Position numbers and translations under genes: made by a program | Shown: piece after piece, positions 20,638-31,937 of the stretch | Layout: each line of letters starts with the position of its first letter | Numbering within the stretch: position 1 is the first letter of the stretch | Source: Naumovozyma dairenensis CBS 421 | Taxonomy: Eukaryota; Ascomycota; Saccharomycetes; Saccharomycetales; Saccharomycetaceae | NCBI RefSeq assembly: GCF_000227115.2 | Contig: NC_016479.1 | Span: forward strand, 1,238,686 to 1,302,685 | DNA: 64,000 bases | Direction of reading: 5' to 3' | Notes under the pieces: model-generated | The model's input: the letters and a program-made list of their open reading frames with translations, nothing else | Databases searched by the model: none | What the model was told of the DNA's origin: nothing

Positions 20638-21384
20638 ATGGCTAGAACTTTCTTCGTCGGTGGTAACTTCAAGTTGAACGGTTCCAAGACCTCTATCAAG
20701 GAAATTGTTGATAGATTAAACACTGCTTCCATTCCAGAAAATGTCGAAGTTGTTATCTGTCCTCCAGCTACTTACTTAGATTACACTGTTTCTTTAGTCC
20801 AAAAGAAGCAAGTTTCCGTTGGTGCTCAAAACACTTACGTTAAGGCTTCTGGTGCTTACACCGGTGAAAACTCCGTTGAACAATTAAAGGATGTTGGTGC
20901 TAAATGGGTCATCCTAGGTCACTCTGAAAGAAGAGAATACTTCAAAGAAGATGACAAATTTGTCGCTGAAAAGACCAAGTTTGCTTTAGACAACGGTCTT
21001 GGTGTCATCTTGTGTATTGGTGAAACTTTAGAAGAAAAGAAGGCTGGTGTCACTTTAGATGTTGTCAAGAGACAATTAGACGCTGTCATTGCTGAAGTCA
21101 AGGACTGGACTAACGTTGTCATTGCTTACGAACCAATCTGGGCTATTGGTTCCGGTTTGGCTGCTACTCCAGAAGATGCTCAAGAAATCCATGCTTCTAT
21201 CAGAAAGTACTTAGCTTCTAAATTAGGTGACAAGGTTGCTGAAGAAACCAGAATCTTGTACGGTGGTTCCGCTAACGGTAAGAACGCTGTCACTTTCAAG
21301 GACAAGGCCGATGTTGACGGTTTCTTAGTTGGTGGTGCTTCTTTGAAGCCAGAATTTGTTGACATCATCAACTCTAGAAACTAA
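20638..21384 (+). CDS. TPI1: triose-phosphate isomerase
   Basis: Glycolytic enzyme interconverting dihydroxyacetone phosphate and glyceraldehyde 3-phosphate in the cytosol. 248 residues, the same as S. cerevisiae Tpi1. Active-site residues are all present: Lys12 (NFKLNG), His95 (LGHSERR) and Glu165 in the signature [11 protein letters not shown], plus the phosphate-binding loop near GGSANGKN. Codon choice is extremely biased (GGT, GCT, AAG, TTA/TTG), unlike its neighbours, as expected for one of the most highly expressed genes. Confidence 0.99.
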   Translation: MARTFFVGGNFKLNGSKTSIKEIVDRLNTASIPENVEVVICPPATYLDYTVSLVQKKQVSVGAQNTYVKASGAYTGENSVEQLKDVGAKWVILGHSERREYFKEDDKFVAEKTKFALDNGLGVILCIGETLEEKKAGVTLDVVKRQLDAVIAEVKDWTNVVIAYEPIWAIGSGLAATPEDAQEIHASIRKYLASKLGDKVAEETRILYGGSANGKNAVTFKDKADVDGFLVGGASLKPEFVDIINSRN

Positions 21385-21779
21385 GTTGTTACGAAATTAA
21401 ATAGTTTATAAATTGACGAATACTTTTCTAATTCTTTCTCTAGTGTTTATGTAATGTACAATAAATGAATCTCATTTTAAAAAAACATTGGTGGCTTATC
21501 CGAAAGGTTAGAGGACTTTTGTTAGCGACTGTAGCCCAATCTATGCTTACGCTGTAGTACATTCTAAAGCTGTTCAAAATAGCATACGCGTAGTCCATAT
21601 AATCATCATGCCAAAAGTCTACAAAATTGATAGTATACTCTAGTCTATATAGTAATGACGAATTGGTGTATCCATGCAGGCTTGGCAGTAAATTGATATT
21701 TCGTTGTCATGAGACTCTGACTAACCGATTATACAAAATTATTTAGTGCAATATTTTCTTGATGTATATGCGGAGTCCC
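21385..21779. other. convergent TPI1-ALG14 intergenic region
   Basis: Shared 3' region of TPI1 (+) and ALG14 (-). No gene seen. This is one edge of the ALG14-HSP26 block whose orientation differs from S. cerevisiae. Confidence 0.5.
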
Positions 21780-22466
21780 TTAAGTTAGAATTCCAAAATA
21801 TCTTGCACGCGGTGCTTGATGACTTTTCAAGTCTTCCCATTGTACAATAAATTCATCTGCTAACCAATACACTATACGGCCAGTTAGACTTAATGTTGTT
21901 ATTCTCGCCAAAGATTCAATATAAACAACATTAGAAGAAGAAATAGGGAATAGTAGTTCGATAACCTTGAACCATAAGACTAAAATGCAGCATGTACCTG
22001 GGCCATTTAATAAAACAAGGTGTCTTTTCCATAACATACAATATCTTATATGGATGACGTTGAAAAGGGAAAACAGTAATGTTTTTATGATTCCCAAAAA
22101 ACTATTTTTGAACCCTGCATTGACTTCTCTGGCTTTCAGGAACTTGTAATATGTTACTTTACACTGAGAACGAACGGTTTTTTCAAATCTAATACGTGAT
22201 TCTTCATCTGAATAGCCAATATATAATACATTTTCTTTCTGAAGAAGAAACTCTCTATAATTTTCCAGGATTCTAAACATTTCCCCTGCATGACCGCCAG
22301 ATCCTAGAAACACAGAAATATGGAGTGGTGAACGTTCATTATCTTGTGATATATTATCCATAATATCCGTTCTGTTTTGGAAAAATGGTAAGATACTAAT
22401 TAGACGAAGCACATAACTGGTAAGGGCGATAAATACTATTGGAAAAAGTTGAAACATATCCAGCAT
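21780..22466 (-). CDS. ALG14: Alg14, membrane anchor subunit of UDP-GlcNAc transferase
   Basis: Forms with Alg13 the ER enzyme that adds the second GlcNAc to dolichol-PP-GlcNAc in N-glycan assembly; Alg14 anchors Alg13 to the cytosolic face. An N-terminal membrane segment spans about residues 5-28. A glycine loop GSGGHAGEM is at 55-63, NGPGTC at 154-159 and VYIESLAR at about 182-189, all family hallmarks. Length 228 against 237 in S. cerevisiae (YBR070C). It lies divergent to a YBR071W-like gene, as on S. cerevisiae chromosome II. Confidence 0.96.
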   Translation of the reverse strand: MLDMFQLFPIVFIALTSYVLRLISILPFFQNRTDIMDNISQDNERSPLHISVFLGSGGHAGEMFRILENYREFLLQKENVLYIGYSDEESRIRFEKTVRSQCKVTYYKFLKAREVNAGFKNSFLGIIKTLLFSLFNVIHIRYCMLWKRHLVLLNGPGTCCILVLWFKVIELLFPISSSNVVYIESLARITTLSLTGRIVYWLADEFIVQWEDLKSHQAPRARYFGILT

Positions 22467-22941
22467 GGTTTGTTCTACTTTATGGTAAGGGTAAGATGTT
22501 TTATGCTATAAGTACCGCTACTTCTGCTTCCGACAGTTGTAGCTAATAATAGTTCGAGAAAGTTTGCTATCTTATTTCCCATTTTGTTACACTTTTTACT
22601 TCCTGAGTTAATAATGCAGCGTATTATTTGAAAAAATCGAAACGCGTAAAGTTTGACATGTTGAAATATTCGCGGAGTAAATTTTCATTTGTAAATAAGA
22701 AACGCGTGAAGAAAAAAAGACGAAAAGAATAAGGGTACGCGAAAAAAATTAGTTAAAGTATAGTATATATATATATTTAGAACCTGGGTACCCTTTCTTT
22801 TGCTTTTGATAGGAGGTAATACCGATTTTAAGTAATCGGTGAGATCAGCAGCCTTGATAATCAATCGACTTCCTGATATTAGCATTAATCATAACAATCG
22901 GTTTGTTAAAGCACATACACCATCAAAAGTCTCCAACAAAA
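22467..22941. other. divergent ALG14 / YBR071W-like promoter region
   Basis: No gene. It holds ACGCG words at 22632, 22690 and 22718 (AACGCGTAAA, AACGCGTGAA, TACGCGAAAA), MCB/SCB-like, and an (AT)n run near 22762. Confidence 0.5.
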
Positions 22942-23568
22942 ATGCTTCGATCGAATAAGAATTCAAACAAATCAGCGGCTAAAGCAAAAAGAAATTCCAT
23001 ATTTTTAGACCACAACATGTTGAATTTGTTGGATAAGAAACATCAAATTAATAACAACCAAGTAACAGTACCAGATATCGAGGTAATGAAAAGTCAGCAA
23101 TCGGAGAAGAAATCGAGGCAGTCCTCAAAACCAAATTCAAGTACAGAAAGTAGATTAAAAAGATCTAGTATAATGTTGAACGCCAATACCGTCCGCGATT
23201 ATCAGATAGCAATAAGAAAATTTGACACAGAAGTGGAAACTCCTCCCGAAAGGAGTGATTCTGATTTTAGCATATGCTCCAACAAAAGTTCCATATCGTC
23301 ACTTTTCGAAGAAGGAGTTAACATCCGCGATGTTTTATATGAAGATTTAGGATCATTGGATGAAATCTCTGGCGAGAAGGATGCAGCATATTTAGAAGCT
23401 ACATTACACATGACTAAACAAACCTCTCTTTTTATTATTTCAGACGTAAAAGACTTCGATAATAAATCGTTGAAGACGACGCTCCTGCATGAAATTACAA
23501 GTATTGGAGAAATCGACGAACAAGAAAGTAGAGCAAAATACTCAAGAACGAATCTCACTTTCGATTAA
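22942..23568 (+). CDS. YBR071W-like protein of unknown function
   Basis: The open frame extends upstream via a TTG at 22903; the first ATG (22942) gives 208 residues, close to the 211 of S. cerevisiae YBR071W, which lies in the same place between ALG14 and HSP26. It is a hydrophilic, Ser/Lys-rich protein with a basic first third, a probable phosphorylated middle (DSDFSICSNKSSISSLFEEG), and a conserved-looking C-terminal half with hydrophobic patches. No membrane segments or catalytic motifs are visible. Assignment rests mainly on synteny and size. YBR071W has reported cell-cycle-regulated expression in S. cerevisiae. Confidence 0.75.
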   Translation: MLRSNKNSNKSAAKAKRNSIFLDHNMLNLLDKKHQINNNQVTVPDIEVMKSQQSEKKSRQSSKPNSSTESRLKRSSIMLNANTVRDYQIAIRKFDTEVETPPERSDSDFSICSNKSSISSLFEEGVNIRDVLYEDLGSLDEISGEKDAAYLEATLHMTKQTSLFIISDVKDFDNKSLKTTLLHEITSIGEIDEQESRAKYSRTNLTFD

Positions 23569-24331
23569 TAATAATCGGGAAAACATGTAGGATATAGATA
23601 GATACTAGGAGCTAATTTATTAATTGCGTAACGTTACAATAATATAACCGATTTTAGAATACATATTAGACTTCCCCAATATATGATTATGTAATTTGCA
23701 AGAATAGTTGTTCATCCCTCTATTCGGCTGAATGTCCACTTGAGCTTTATTATCCCTCAAAAATAATAAACAAATAACGCAATATTGTCATGACAATGCA
23801 AAGTCTTGAACCGACACTTTCGAGATTACATCCCCTGGCCCATCCCGGCTCCATTGAATTTTATTTCGATGGTATTCCTTTTTTCGGAGATTTTTTTCAA
23901 GGAGTATAACGGCGCGGAGTTTCCCTTAGCGACATACTTCAAGGAGAAAGTAAGGATCATGATACCAAATTTGGTAACTTTGACAGACATTATTTATTCT
24001 AAAGATTATTCTAGAAAGATATAACCCTTCCGTTTTCTATATATTCACTTTCAACAATCGCCCCCAACAACGACTTTGTTGAACAAAAATACCGCAATTA
24101 GTTTAAGGGGCATAATCCTTCCAACGTCAAGGGTGTAAATATGTTCCTGAATTTATAATAACCAAGCAAGGATAATAATATATAAAGTACTCCTCTGTTT
24201 ATAAATATTGTTCCTGACAGATTTATTTTGGCTTTCTTCAAACCTTTATTTCAAAGAAAACAACACTTACATTTTGAATTTAATCCTTTAAAAAAAACTA
24301 GCTAACAATAACAACAAAAAATAATTACAAC
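23569..24331 (+). promoter_or_regulatory. HSP26 promoter region with heat-shock and stress elements
   Basis: Heat-shock elements (alternating GAA/TTC units): ATTCTAGAA at 24009-24016 with weaker flanking units, and TTCCTGAA at 24144-24151. A stress-response element AGGGG is at 24106-24110. TATATAAA is at 24179-24186, about 150 bp before the ATG. This is the expected Hsf1 plus Msn2/4 architecture of HSP26. Motifs are seen directly; function is inferred. Confidence 0.7.
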
Positions 24332-24979
24332 ATGTCATTCAATTCTCCATTTTTTGATTTTTTCGACAATATCAACAGCGAAGTTGATAACTTTAATAGA
24401 TTATTGGATAACGCCGGTTTTAGAGACTACTCACAAAAACGTCAAAGATTGATTGGCGGTAATCAAGATAATAATAATAAGAAAGTTGCAATTAGACCAA
24501 CAAATAATTTATTGTCAGACACTTCATTTGGTGATTTAGACGATTGGTTTGACAATGACTTGTCATTATTCCCAACAAACTTTGCGGCATACGATAAGGA
24601 ATTGGCTGTTCCAGTCGATATCTTGGACCACGAAAAGAACTACGAATTGAAGATTACCGTCCCAGGTGTTAAATCTAAAAAAGATATTGATTTGGAATAC
24701 CATAAAAATGATAACCAAATCATTGTTAGTGGTCAAATTCCAAAAATTTCTCCTGAGTCAAAAAAGGCCAAAGTTAAAGTTAACGAACGTGCTTCTGGTA
24801 AATTTAAAAGAATCATTACTTTACCAGGAACTCCAGGTATCGATGCCGATCACATCAAGGCGGACTATACTAGCGGTGTCTTAACTTTGACTGTTCCAAA
24901 ATTAAAATCAAACAAGGATGAGAAAGAACATGTCCAGAAAATTGCAATTTCTTCTGAAGATTCTTGGAATGATGAGTAA
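24332..24979 (+). CDS. HSP26: small heat-shock protein Hsp26
   Basis: ATP-independent chaperone that forms large oligomers and holds unfolding proteins under heat stress. 215 residues (214 in S. cerevisiae). The N-terminal region MSFNSPFFDFFDNINSEV matches Hsp26 and drives oligomerisation. The alpha-crystallin domain spans about 90-200, ending with the GVLTLTVPK signature. The C-terminal IxI-type motif is KIAIS. Position next to a YBR071W-like gene matches YBR072W. Confidence 0.97.
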   Translation: MSFNSPFFDFFDNINSEVDNFNRLLDNAGFRDYSQKRQRLIGGNQDNNNKKVAIRPTNNLLSDTSFGDLDDWFDNDLSLFPTNFAAYDKELAVPVDILDHEKNYELKITVPGVKSKKDIDLEYHKNDNQIIVSGQIPKISPESKKAKVKVNERASGKFKRIITLPGTPGIDADHIKADYTSGVLTLTVPKLKSNKDEKEHVQKIAISSEDSWNDE

Positions 24980-25176
24980 ATGGGTAAAATTAATCGAATG
25001 CGCAGGTAGTATCGATGACTTTTATAAATTTATGTCCCTTTAATTACTTTTCTATATACACTCTATAAATGTATCGATCTATCATGTTTCTTAGGTTGGT
25101 GCACTTTAATGAATTTTTTTATTCCAAAACCTAATTATCAATTCCTTGATTATTTAATGATATACTGCAAAAATGT

Positions 25177-27087
25177 TCACTTCGCGATAGATTTTTGTAA
25201 CCTTGCTTCAGCGGCTCTAGCACGTTGCTCCCTCATCAACCGTTGCCTTTGTTCAGGTGAAAGTGAATTAAGATTCTGCTTGATATTGATGTTACCCGAA
25301 GGATCCAATTTGTTCCCCACACCTCTTTTCTTATCTAGTTCCAAACGCTGTCGTTCTTTCGCAGCATCTAGTTCCTTTCTTATAATACTTTCTGCCTCGT
25401 TATTAGCTGCCTCTTCGGCTTCTTTGTTAAACTTATCTACCTGTTCTCTACTTAAAGGATCACCTACATGTGCGTCCGCCCAGTTTGTATATTCTTCTCC
25501 AAGTGAATGCCGGGCTATTTGGAAGGACTGTCTTACGTTTTCTTCCTTGGCCATATCCCATGCCGTTTTACCAGATTGGTTCTTTACACAAGGATCCGCC
25601 TTCATATTGGATAATAAAATTGTAACCATCTGCTTCAAATTATGGCTAGCCGCATAATGTAACAGCGTTGGAGTTGAGATATATTTGGCTGTAGGTTCAA
25701 GTAGAAAGTTAACGTCCAGTTTATTTTTCTTCAAATATGCAATTAATAGAGGTGCCCTACCTTTCTTCAACAAGGCAATTAGTTCTTCTGTATATTTTTC
25801 TTGAGGAGAGGAGGCTTTAGCGTCTTGATGTTTCATAGTTTTTGGGTCTTCATTCGTTTGTTTATTCAAAGTCAGCTTTTTCACTTCGATTGGGGTAGGT
25901 TTTGGAACTTTTTTCAAATAGGTCAATTCACACCAAGACTTTCTTAGTTCACCTAACGTTGGTCGACCTGTAGTAAACGGAAAAGTCTTCAATCTTTCAT
26001 CATCCTTTTTAATATTATTATTTTCCAAGAATATTTGTTTGTCCTGTACATTACTTGCTCTTAAAAAGATATTTTCACATTTGGAAAGGTATGGCGCCCA
26101 TGTACCAAGTAAATTCTGGATATCAGTTCTCAAGGCTGCTTCATTGTATCTACGTAAAGTAGACCCTGCCGAGTTAGCTTTACCTTTAGCATTATCCATT
26201 GCAGATTGTGAACCACCTTGTTTACGTCTTGTAGTATATCTGTGAAATGTTTTATGTTCAATAAATTGGACCGCCTGTTCTTGGAAGGAAGTTTCTTGCT
26301 TCTTAGCATTACCTTTAATATTTGCTCTTTGGTGTGATACAATAGCTCCTGCAAAATGACCTCCTCCTACCATAAACAAAGCAGATATTTTAGTTATTCC
26401 AGCATCGTCATCATTCCATCGGAACAAGGTATCAAGGGGACTCGATATACTTTTAGAATCAAATAACGCTTTATAAATTCCAAAAACGTCGTCAGCTTGT
26501 AAAAGGCTTGATTTAAGATATATCTGTGGCGATTTCGTGTTTAAACAGCTGATTGAACCCGATTCGTCCGCTTCTTCTGCACTCAACTTTTGCAATTCTG
26601 CTTCTAAGGACTCATCCAGAAAACTCTGGCTACTTTCATACATGTCTCCACTTTGAGCAACATTTTCTTCCTTTTTTTCATCGATTTGTTCTAGCTCAGA
26701 TTCAGAATCAGACTCAGAATTAGAAGAAGCTTCTGGCCCCTCCAAGCTAGTTTTATTATTTGCCAACAGTTTATCAAATTCAGTCAAGGTTAGACATGGT
26801 AAATCCTTTAAACTTCTCTTAACATTAAAAATATGGAAAGATGTTTGGTAATGACTCCTTTGGGAAGGTCTATCAGTAAATTTGGTGTCACAAATACTAC
26901 ACGAGAAACTATTAGATATATTTTTCTTCTTCCCTTCATTTTCTTCTTGGATGATTTTGCTAGTTGTTTGTTCTACATCATTGTTTTCAGCTTCCCTCAA
27001 CATATGATCAAAATACATCAGCTTCAAAGACTTTAGAATAGAGTCTGCCAAATCATAGACATAGAGATCATTCTTTTTCACGCTCAT
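25177..27087 (-). CDS. VMS1: Vms1, peptidyl-tRNA hydrolase of ribosome-associated quality control
   Basis: Vms1 releases stalled peptides from 60S ribosomes and protects mitochondria from CAT-tailed proteins; it also binds Cdc48. Seen in the sequence: C2H2 zinc finger C63-x2-C66-x12-H79-x5-H85; acidic linker 115-150; VLRF1 domain about 200-350 with GGGHFAG (241-247) and the catalytic loop GGSQSAMDN (291-299; Gln294 corresponds to the essential Gln295); ankyrin repeats about 480-545; coiled coil; and an Arg-rich C-terminal VIM (RLMREQRARAAEARL) for Cdc48. Length 636 against 632. ATG at 27087. Lies convergent with HSP26 here. Confidence 0.96.
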   Translation of the reverse strand: MSVKKNDLYVYDLADSILKSLKLMYFDHMLREAENNDVEQTTSKIIQEENEGKKKNISNSFSCSICDTKFTDRPSQRSHYQTSFHIFNVKRSLKDLPCLTLTEFDKLLANNKTSLEGPEASSNSESDSESELEQIDEKKEENVAQSGDMYESSQSFLDESLEAELQKLSAEEADESGSISCLNTKSPQIYLKSSLLQADDVFGIYKALFDSKSISSPLDTLFRWNDDDAGITKISALFMVGGGHFAGAIVSHQRANIKGNAKKQETSFQEQAVQFIEHKTFHRYTTRRKQGGSQSAMDNAKGKANSAGSTLRRYNEAALRTDIQNLLGTWAPYLSKCENIFLRASNVQDKQIFLENNNIKKDDERLKTFPFTTGRPTLGELRKSWCELTYLKKVPKPTPIEVKKLTLNKQTNEDPKTMKHQDAKASSPQEKYTEELIALLKKGRAPLLIAYLKKNKLDVNFLLEPTAKYISTPTLLHYAASHNLKQMVTILLSNMKADPCVKNQSGKTAWDMAKEENVRQSFQIARHSLGEEYTNWADAHVGDPLSREQVDKFNKEAEEAANNEAESIIRKELDAAKERQRLELDKKRGVGNKLDPSGNINIKQNLNSLSPEQRQRLMREQRARAAEARLQKSIAK

Positions 27088-27431
27088 ATTATTAGCTAGA
27101 TAACGTTCTATAATATTTATGATAGACCTTGAACTTGCTTAATTATATACTTTTAACACATCTGTAAACTACCCAAGGTCCGTAGATTTATTTGTCTCTT
27201 TTATGTTGATAACTATTTTTCACATCAGTAAGAGTGAGCATCCAAGCGCCGAGCCGACAAAAATACCTTAAGAAATTGGAATCCAGATAGAATTTTTTTC
27301 AATGCAGGTATGGATTTATAGTCTCAAGTGCTTGTTAGATAAGATATATATAGCGGAAGAGAGCTTGTATAAATTATTATGTACAATATTTTGTTTCTTT
27401 TAGAAATTCTTACAGGTTAAATTAATCTAGT
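27088..27431. other. VMS1 promoter / HEM12 3' region
   Basis: No gene seen. Confidence 0.5.
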
Positions 27432-28532
27432 TTATTTTGAACCTAATCTATGACATTCTTGAAGGAAAAATCTAATTTGTTCAGGATCCATGAAAGGACT
27501 TGTTCCATGTCCAAAATTGACGATATAGTTCTTCTTACCACCTCCGAACCTATCGATCATATAAGCAACTTTTTTGGTTATTGTTTCTTTGGAACCGTAC
27601 ATGACGCCTGGATCCAAATTACCTTGTAATGTAACTCTTCCTTTGTTGATAGCTAAAGCTTGCTTTGGATCCCAAGACCAATCTAAGGAAACTGCGTCAA
27701 AATTTAAACTACAAAGTTTATCTAGGGCATACCATGAGTTTTTGGCGAAAACAATAATTGGAATATGCTCATTAATCCCCAATCCCTGTAATCTCTTAGG
27801 AACCTTTTCGGAGATTTGTTTTAAATATGGTAGAGAAAACTCGTCAAAGTCCATGGAAGAGAGCTCCCCACCCCAACTTTCGAAAACCTGTAATACTTGT
27901 GCCCCCGCGGCAACTTGTTGGCATAAGAATTCTACTGCAACATCTGTAATCTTTTGTAACAGTTTCTTTGATAAATCTGGATGCTCGTTGATCCATTGTT
28001 TAGCAAATCTGAATAGATGAGAACCACCTCCTTCAGACATATAAACCAACAATGTCCAGGGGCCACCACAGAACCCGAATAAAGGAACCTCTCCATCCAA
28101 TTTAGTTCTAGTTAAACTGATTGACTTAAAAGCCCAATCTAATTCCTTGAGAACGTCGACTTGATAATCTAGGACTTTTTGTACCTCATCTACAGTTCTC
28201 AATGGTCGTGGGAAACTAGGTCCTTTCCCCTCAATCATTTCCACTTTCATACCCATAGCTTGTGGTATAACAAGGATATCACTGAATATAATAGCCGCAT
28301 CGATCAAACCTTTAAAATGTCTAATTGGTTGAATTGTAATTTCAGATGCAATTTCCGCATTTCTACAGGTCTCGAAAAAATCTCTCTTACCTTTGACTTC
28401 ATGATATTCGGGTAAATATCTACCCGCTTGCCTCATAATCCAGCACGGTGGTCTTTCAACTTGTTCTCCTCTTAATGTCCTTAAAAGTAAGTCATTCTTT
28501 AACGGAGGAAATTGGGTAGCATTTTGACTCAT
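27432..28532 (-). CDS. HEM12: uroporphyrinogen decarboxylase
   Basis: Cytosolic haem-pathway enzyme that converts uroporphyrinogen III to coproporphyrinogen III, the substrate of Hem13 encoded 5 kb away. Family signature [15 protein letters not shown] is at about residues 29-43 and the second signature [13 protein letters not shown] at about 154-166. Length 366 against 362 in S. cerevisiae. ATG at 28532. Same neighbours as YDR047W. Confidence 0.98.
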   Translation of the reverse strand: MSQNATQFPPLKNDLLLRTLRGEQVERPPCWIMRQAGRYLPEYHEVKGKRDFFETCRNAEIASEITIQPIRHFKGLIDAAIIFSDILVIPQAMGMKVEMIEGKGPSFPRPLRTVDEVQKVLDYQVDVLKELDWAFKSISLTRTKLDGEVPLFGFCGGPWTLLVYMSEGGGSHLFRFAKQWINEHPDLSKKLLQKITDVAVEFLCQQVAAGAQVLQVFESWGGELSSMDFDEFSLPYLKQISEKVPKRLQGLGINEHIPIIVFAKNSWYALDKLCSLNFDAVSLDWSWDPKQALAINKGRVTLQGNLDPGVMYGSKETITKKVAYMIDRFGGGKKNYIVNFGHGTSPFMDPEQIRFFLQECHRLGSK

Positions 28533-30145
28533 ATTAAGGCTATCGTTTGTTATCTTCTATTGTCGAAACTCTCAACGATTTGTTCAGAACTATACTTTAA
28601 TTGATTCAACTCGTTAATAGTACATGCGGAATCAAAGCTCTTCATGGTGTCTAGGTATACTACATATTATTCGACTAGATACAAATACTTGAACCTTAAG
28701 GTTGTTTAGGAACGTTATTAGCGGGCTTTTAAACGAGTAAAATATATACGTAGTCCGGGTAAATTCTTGACCGCTGTTAAACTGTAAGCTACCCGAATCG
28801 GACAGGTGTTGGGGATCACTTAGTTACCCACTTAGTTATTGATGGCTGTAAAGCCTCCTCTGCCTTCATTTTTATTCTTCCATGATATATATATATATTC
28901 TTCTAGTTCAGGATATACTAGTAGTGTTGGTCGCTTATGTGAGTCTCAATACATTAACGACCCGGATGGGCGAATAGAAGTCTTGCTCCATAAACTTCAA
29001 ACATGATACTAAGTTTAAAGTTATTAGGCTACTTTAAAAATATGGACCTTTCTCCGAAGAGGAATTAGCTAGAGTTTCTATTAATACCTACAAATTATCC
29101 CTCTTTCCTTAATGAAGAGACAGCATATGGGGTTCCTCCACTTCCCATACATGTTATACAGAACAACTCAAGTTGAAATATGGACTAATCAAGATCTAGC
29201 CATATAATGTGGGAAGTAACTCTTGAAATTGGTTGATGTTTTTCTCCCCTTCACTTAGCTTCGTTATAGCGAACTGTCTCGATGTTTTCAGGACCCAAGG
29301 GCTATATTTTCAAGACTAAATTATGTATCTTGGCTCTTTTTGGCCATTTCCTTTTTAATACTAGGTTTGTAAATAAAGTCTTGTTAGTAGCAAGTTGTTA
29401 CCCTTAAAACAAATTGTAGATCCCAGATAACCAGTAGAGCTTATTTACTTCTACAATCTGCTCGAAACTGGCGAGAGGTAAGCAATAAGCGACGGTTGAA
29501 TGTAAAATATACGATATCAAACTAGTTCTTGACTTTCCATAAAATCCAAGTCAAGCCATCTGTTTTCATTTTTGAAGTTCAGAACTATTTATGAGCACTC
29601 TTACGATAAAAAATTAGCCGCCCAGCCTTTTTTAGTCCTTTACGTGATGAAATTTCGTTACTACGGCGTTTCTTCACAGACGGCACGGCATTTGTTTCCC
29701 CACGCCCAAAAAAGATAGTGAGCCTACTCAGAGAAAAAAGCGCAGATGATAAATTTTGTTTAAAAATGCCTTCCAAACTTTAATAGAATAGAGGAGCCTA
29801 TCCATGATTCTGGGAAGTTTCTCGAAGGATAACAAACGGTTATTATTACCTTAACGTAACGCCTTGGAAAGTACGTAGCGAACCAATGAATTTCTCACTC
29901 TTTGAACATAGCGAACAGATCTTCATCGAAGAGAAAATTTTTGAAAATCTATCTTCTGTGCTTGGTCGAAAAATATAATCAATTCCACGAAAATGGTGAT
30001 CGAGTTTTTGATATCTATTATCTCCTTAGCTTTGCTTTAAATAAATACTGAAGCTTAGTTTTAATCTGGTGCAGACTCATCGGATAAAGACACAGACTAA
30101 TTTGAATACTGTTTAAAAGGAAATAGTGAAAAAATTGCTAAAAGA
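28533..30145. other. divergent HEM12-BAP3 intergenic region
   Basis: About 1.6 kb with no recognised gene. (AT)n at 28889-28900. A frame at 29585-29776 (-) looks like chance. GC-rich words with CGGC are clustered at 29660-29690, in the range where amino-acid-responsive activators bind permease promoters; no site is claimed. Confidence 0.5.
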
Positions 30146-31937
30146 ATGTCACACCGAGCAGGATATTTGAAAGAGGAAAAATCACCTGAGTTTATCTCTT
30201 CAGATTCAATAACGAACGTATATGAAAACTCTCCAATCTCCAAGAAGTGATGATGTTGAAATATCAAAATCAAATTTAGTACACAGATTCGTAGATTCTT
30301 TCAGGAGGGCTGAATCACCAGAGCTGGAGGAAAATGATTTAGAAGATGGAACGAGATCAATTGTGACTAAAACTCATTTAAAAAAAGCCATGAAGTCAAG
30401 GCATGTTGTCATGATGTCGATTGGGACAGGTATTGGCACTGGGCTTTTGGTTGCCAATGCGAAAGGGTTATATTTTAGTGGCCCAGCTTCTTTAATTATC
30501 GGTTACGTGTTGGTCTCATTCGTTACATATTTCATGATTCAAGCAGCAGGTGAAATGGCTGTCGCTTATCCTACATTGCCAGGTAGTTTCAACTCATATA
30601 CATCAACATTTATTTCAAAACCATTTGGGTTTGCTACAGTTTGGCTATTCTTTATCCAATGGTTGACTGTGTTCCCATTGGAGTTGATCACTGCATCATT
30701 AACAGTGAAATACTGGAATGACAAGATTAATGCTGACGTGTTTATCATCATCTTTTATGCCTTCTTACTATTCATTCATTTCTTCGGTGTTAAGGCATAT
30801 GGAGAAACAGAATTTATTTTTAATTCCTGTAAAGTGCTCATGGTTGCAGGATTTATCATCCTATCTATTGTAATCAACTGTGGTGGTGCAGGGACAGACG
30901 GTTATATAGGTGCTAAATACTGGCATGATCCTGGTTCCTTTGCTGACGGTCCACCTATAACGAGATTCAAAGGTGTTTGTTTTATTTTAGTTAGCGCATA
31001 TTTCTCGTATGGTGGTGCTGAATTATTTTCATTATCTGTTAATGAACAAGAAAATCCTAGAAAATCTACTCCTGCCGCTGCTAAGCAAAGTATCTACCGT
31101 ATTTTAATCATCTATCTGGCGACCATGATTCTAATCGGATTCAATGTTCCTCACAACAGTGACGAACTGATGGGAGCTGGGAGTGCTGCTACGCATGCAT
31201 CTCCATACGTCCTTGCTGCATCTTTACATAGTGTTAAAGTTGTACCACATTTCATCAATGCTGTCATTTTGATATCAGTAATATCCGTTGCTAACTCTGC
31301 ATTATATGCTGCACCAAGATTAATGTGCTCTTTGGCTGAACAAGGTTATGCACCTAAATTCTTAAATTATGTCGACAGAGAAGGTAGACCGTTACGTGGA
31401 TTGATTCTTTGCGCACTTTTTGGTGTTATTGGTTTCGTTTCTGCTTCTTCAAAAGAAGAAGAAGTTTTTACGTGGTTAGCTGCCATTGCTGGGTTAAGTG
31501 AATTGTTTACATGGAGTGGCATTATGTTGTCTCATATTCGTTTCAGACAGGCAATGAAGTTCAATGGAAAATCAACCGATGAAATAGGTTTCAAAGCTGT
31601 CACAGGAATATGGGGTTCTTACTACGGTTGTGCTTTTAATATTTTAGTGTTCATTGCCCAATTTTGGGTTGCCTTATCTCCACCTGGTAGCGGTGGTAAA
31701 TGTGATGCGGAAGCATTCTTTCAAAGTTATTTAGCTGCACCAATTTGGCTAGTATTCTACTTCGGTTACATGATATATAAAAGAGACTTCACTATACTTA
31801 ACCCTCTTGAAAAAATCGATTTAGATTTCCATAGGCGCATATATGATCCTGATTTTATCAAACAAGAAGACGAAGAAAATAAAGAAAGGTTAAAGAACTC
31901 CTCAATATGGGCTAGAATATATCATTGGTGGTGCTAA
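30146..31937 (+). CDS. BAP3: branched-chain amino-acid permease Bap3-like, with a 5' frame break
   Basis: Plasma-membrane importer of Leu/Ile/Val and others (AAT/YAT family). The main frame 30222-31937 encodes 571 residues with about 12 membrane segments, starting with [18 protein letters not shown], and the family C-terminal Trp-Cys. [14 protein letters not shown] and INADVFI favour Bap3 over Bap2. Tat1 is the other paralogue. Upstream, a second frame opens with ATG at 30146. Its product ([20 protein letters not shown]) resembles the Bap3 N terminus (MEKSAEFEVTDSALYNN), then ends at a TGA at 30248. Joining the two needs a +1 shift somewhere in 30222-30248. Either the assembly has an indel, the gene starts at 30222, or the ribosome shifts. 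BAP3 sits beside HEM12 as in YDR046C. Confidence 0.9.

Noticed and set aside
28533..30145. Search for a tandem permease (TAT1/BAP2) relic
   Set aside because: No translated block resembling an amino-acid permease was found upstream of BAP3.
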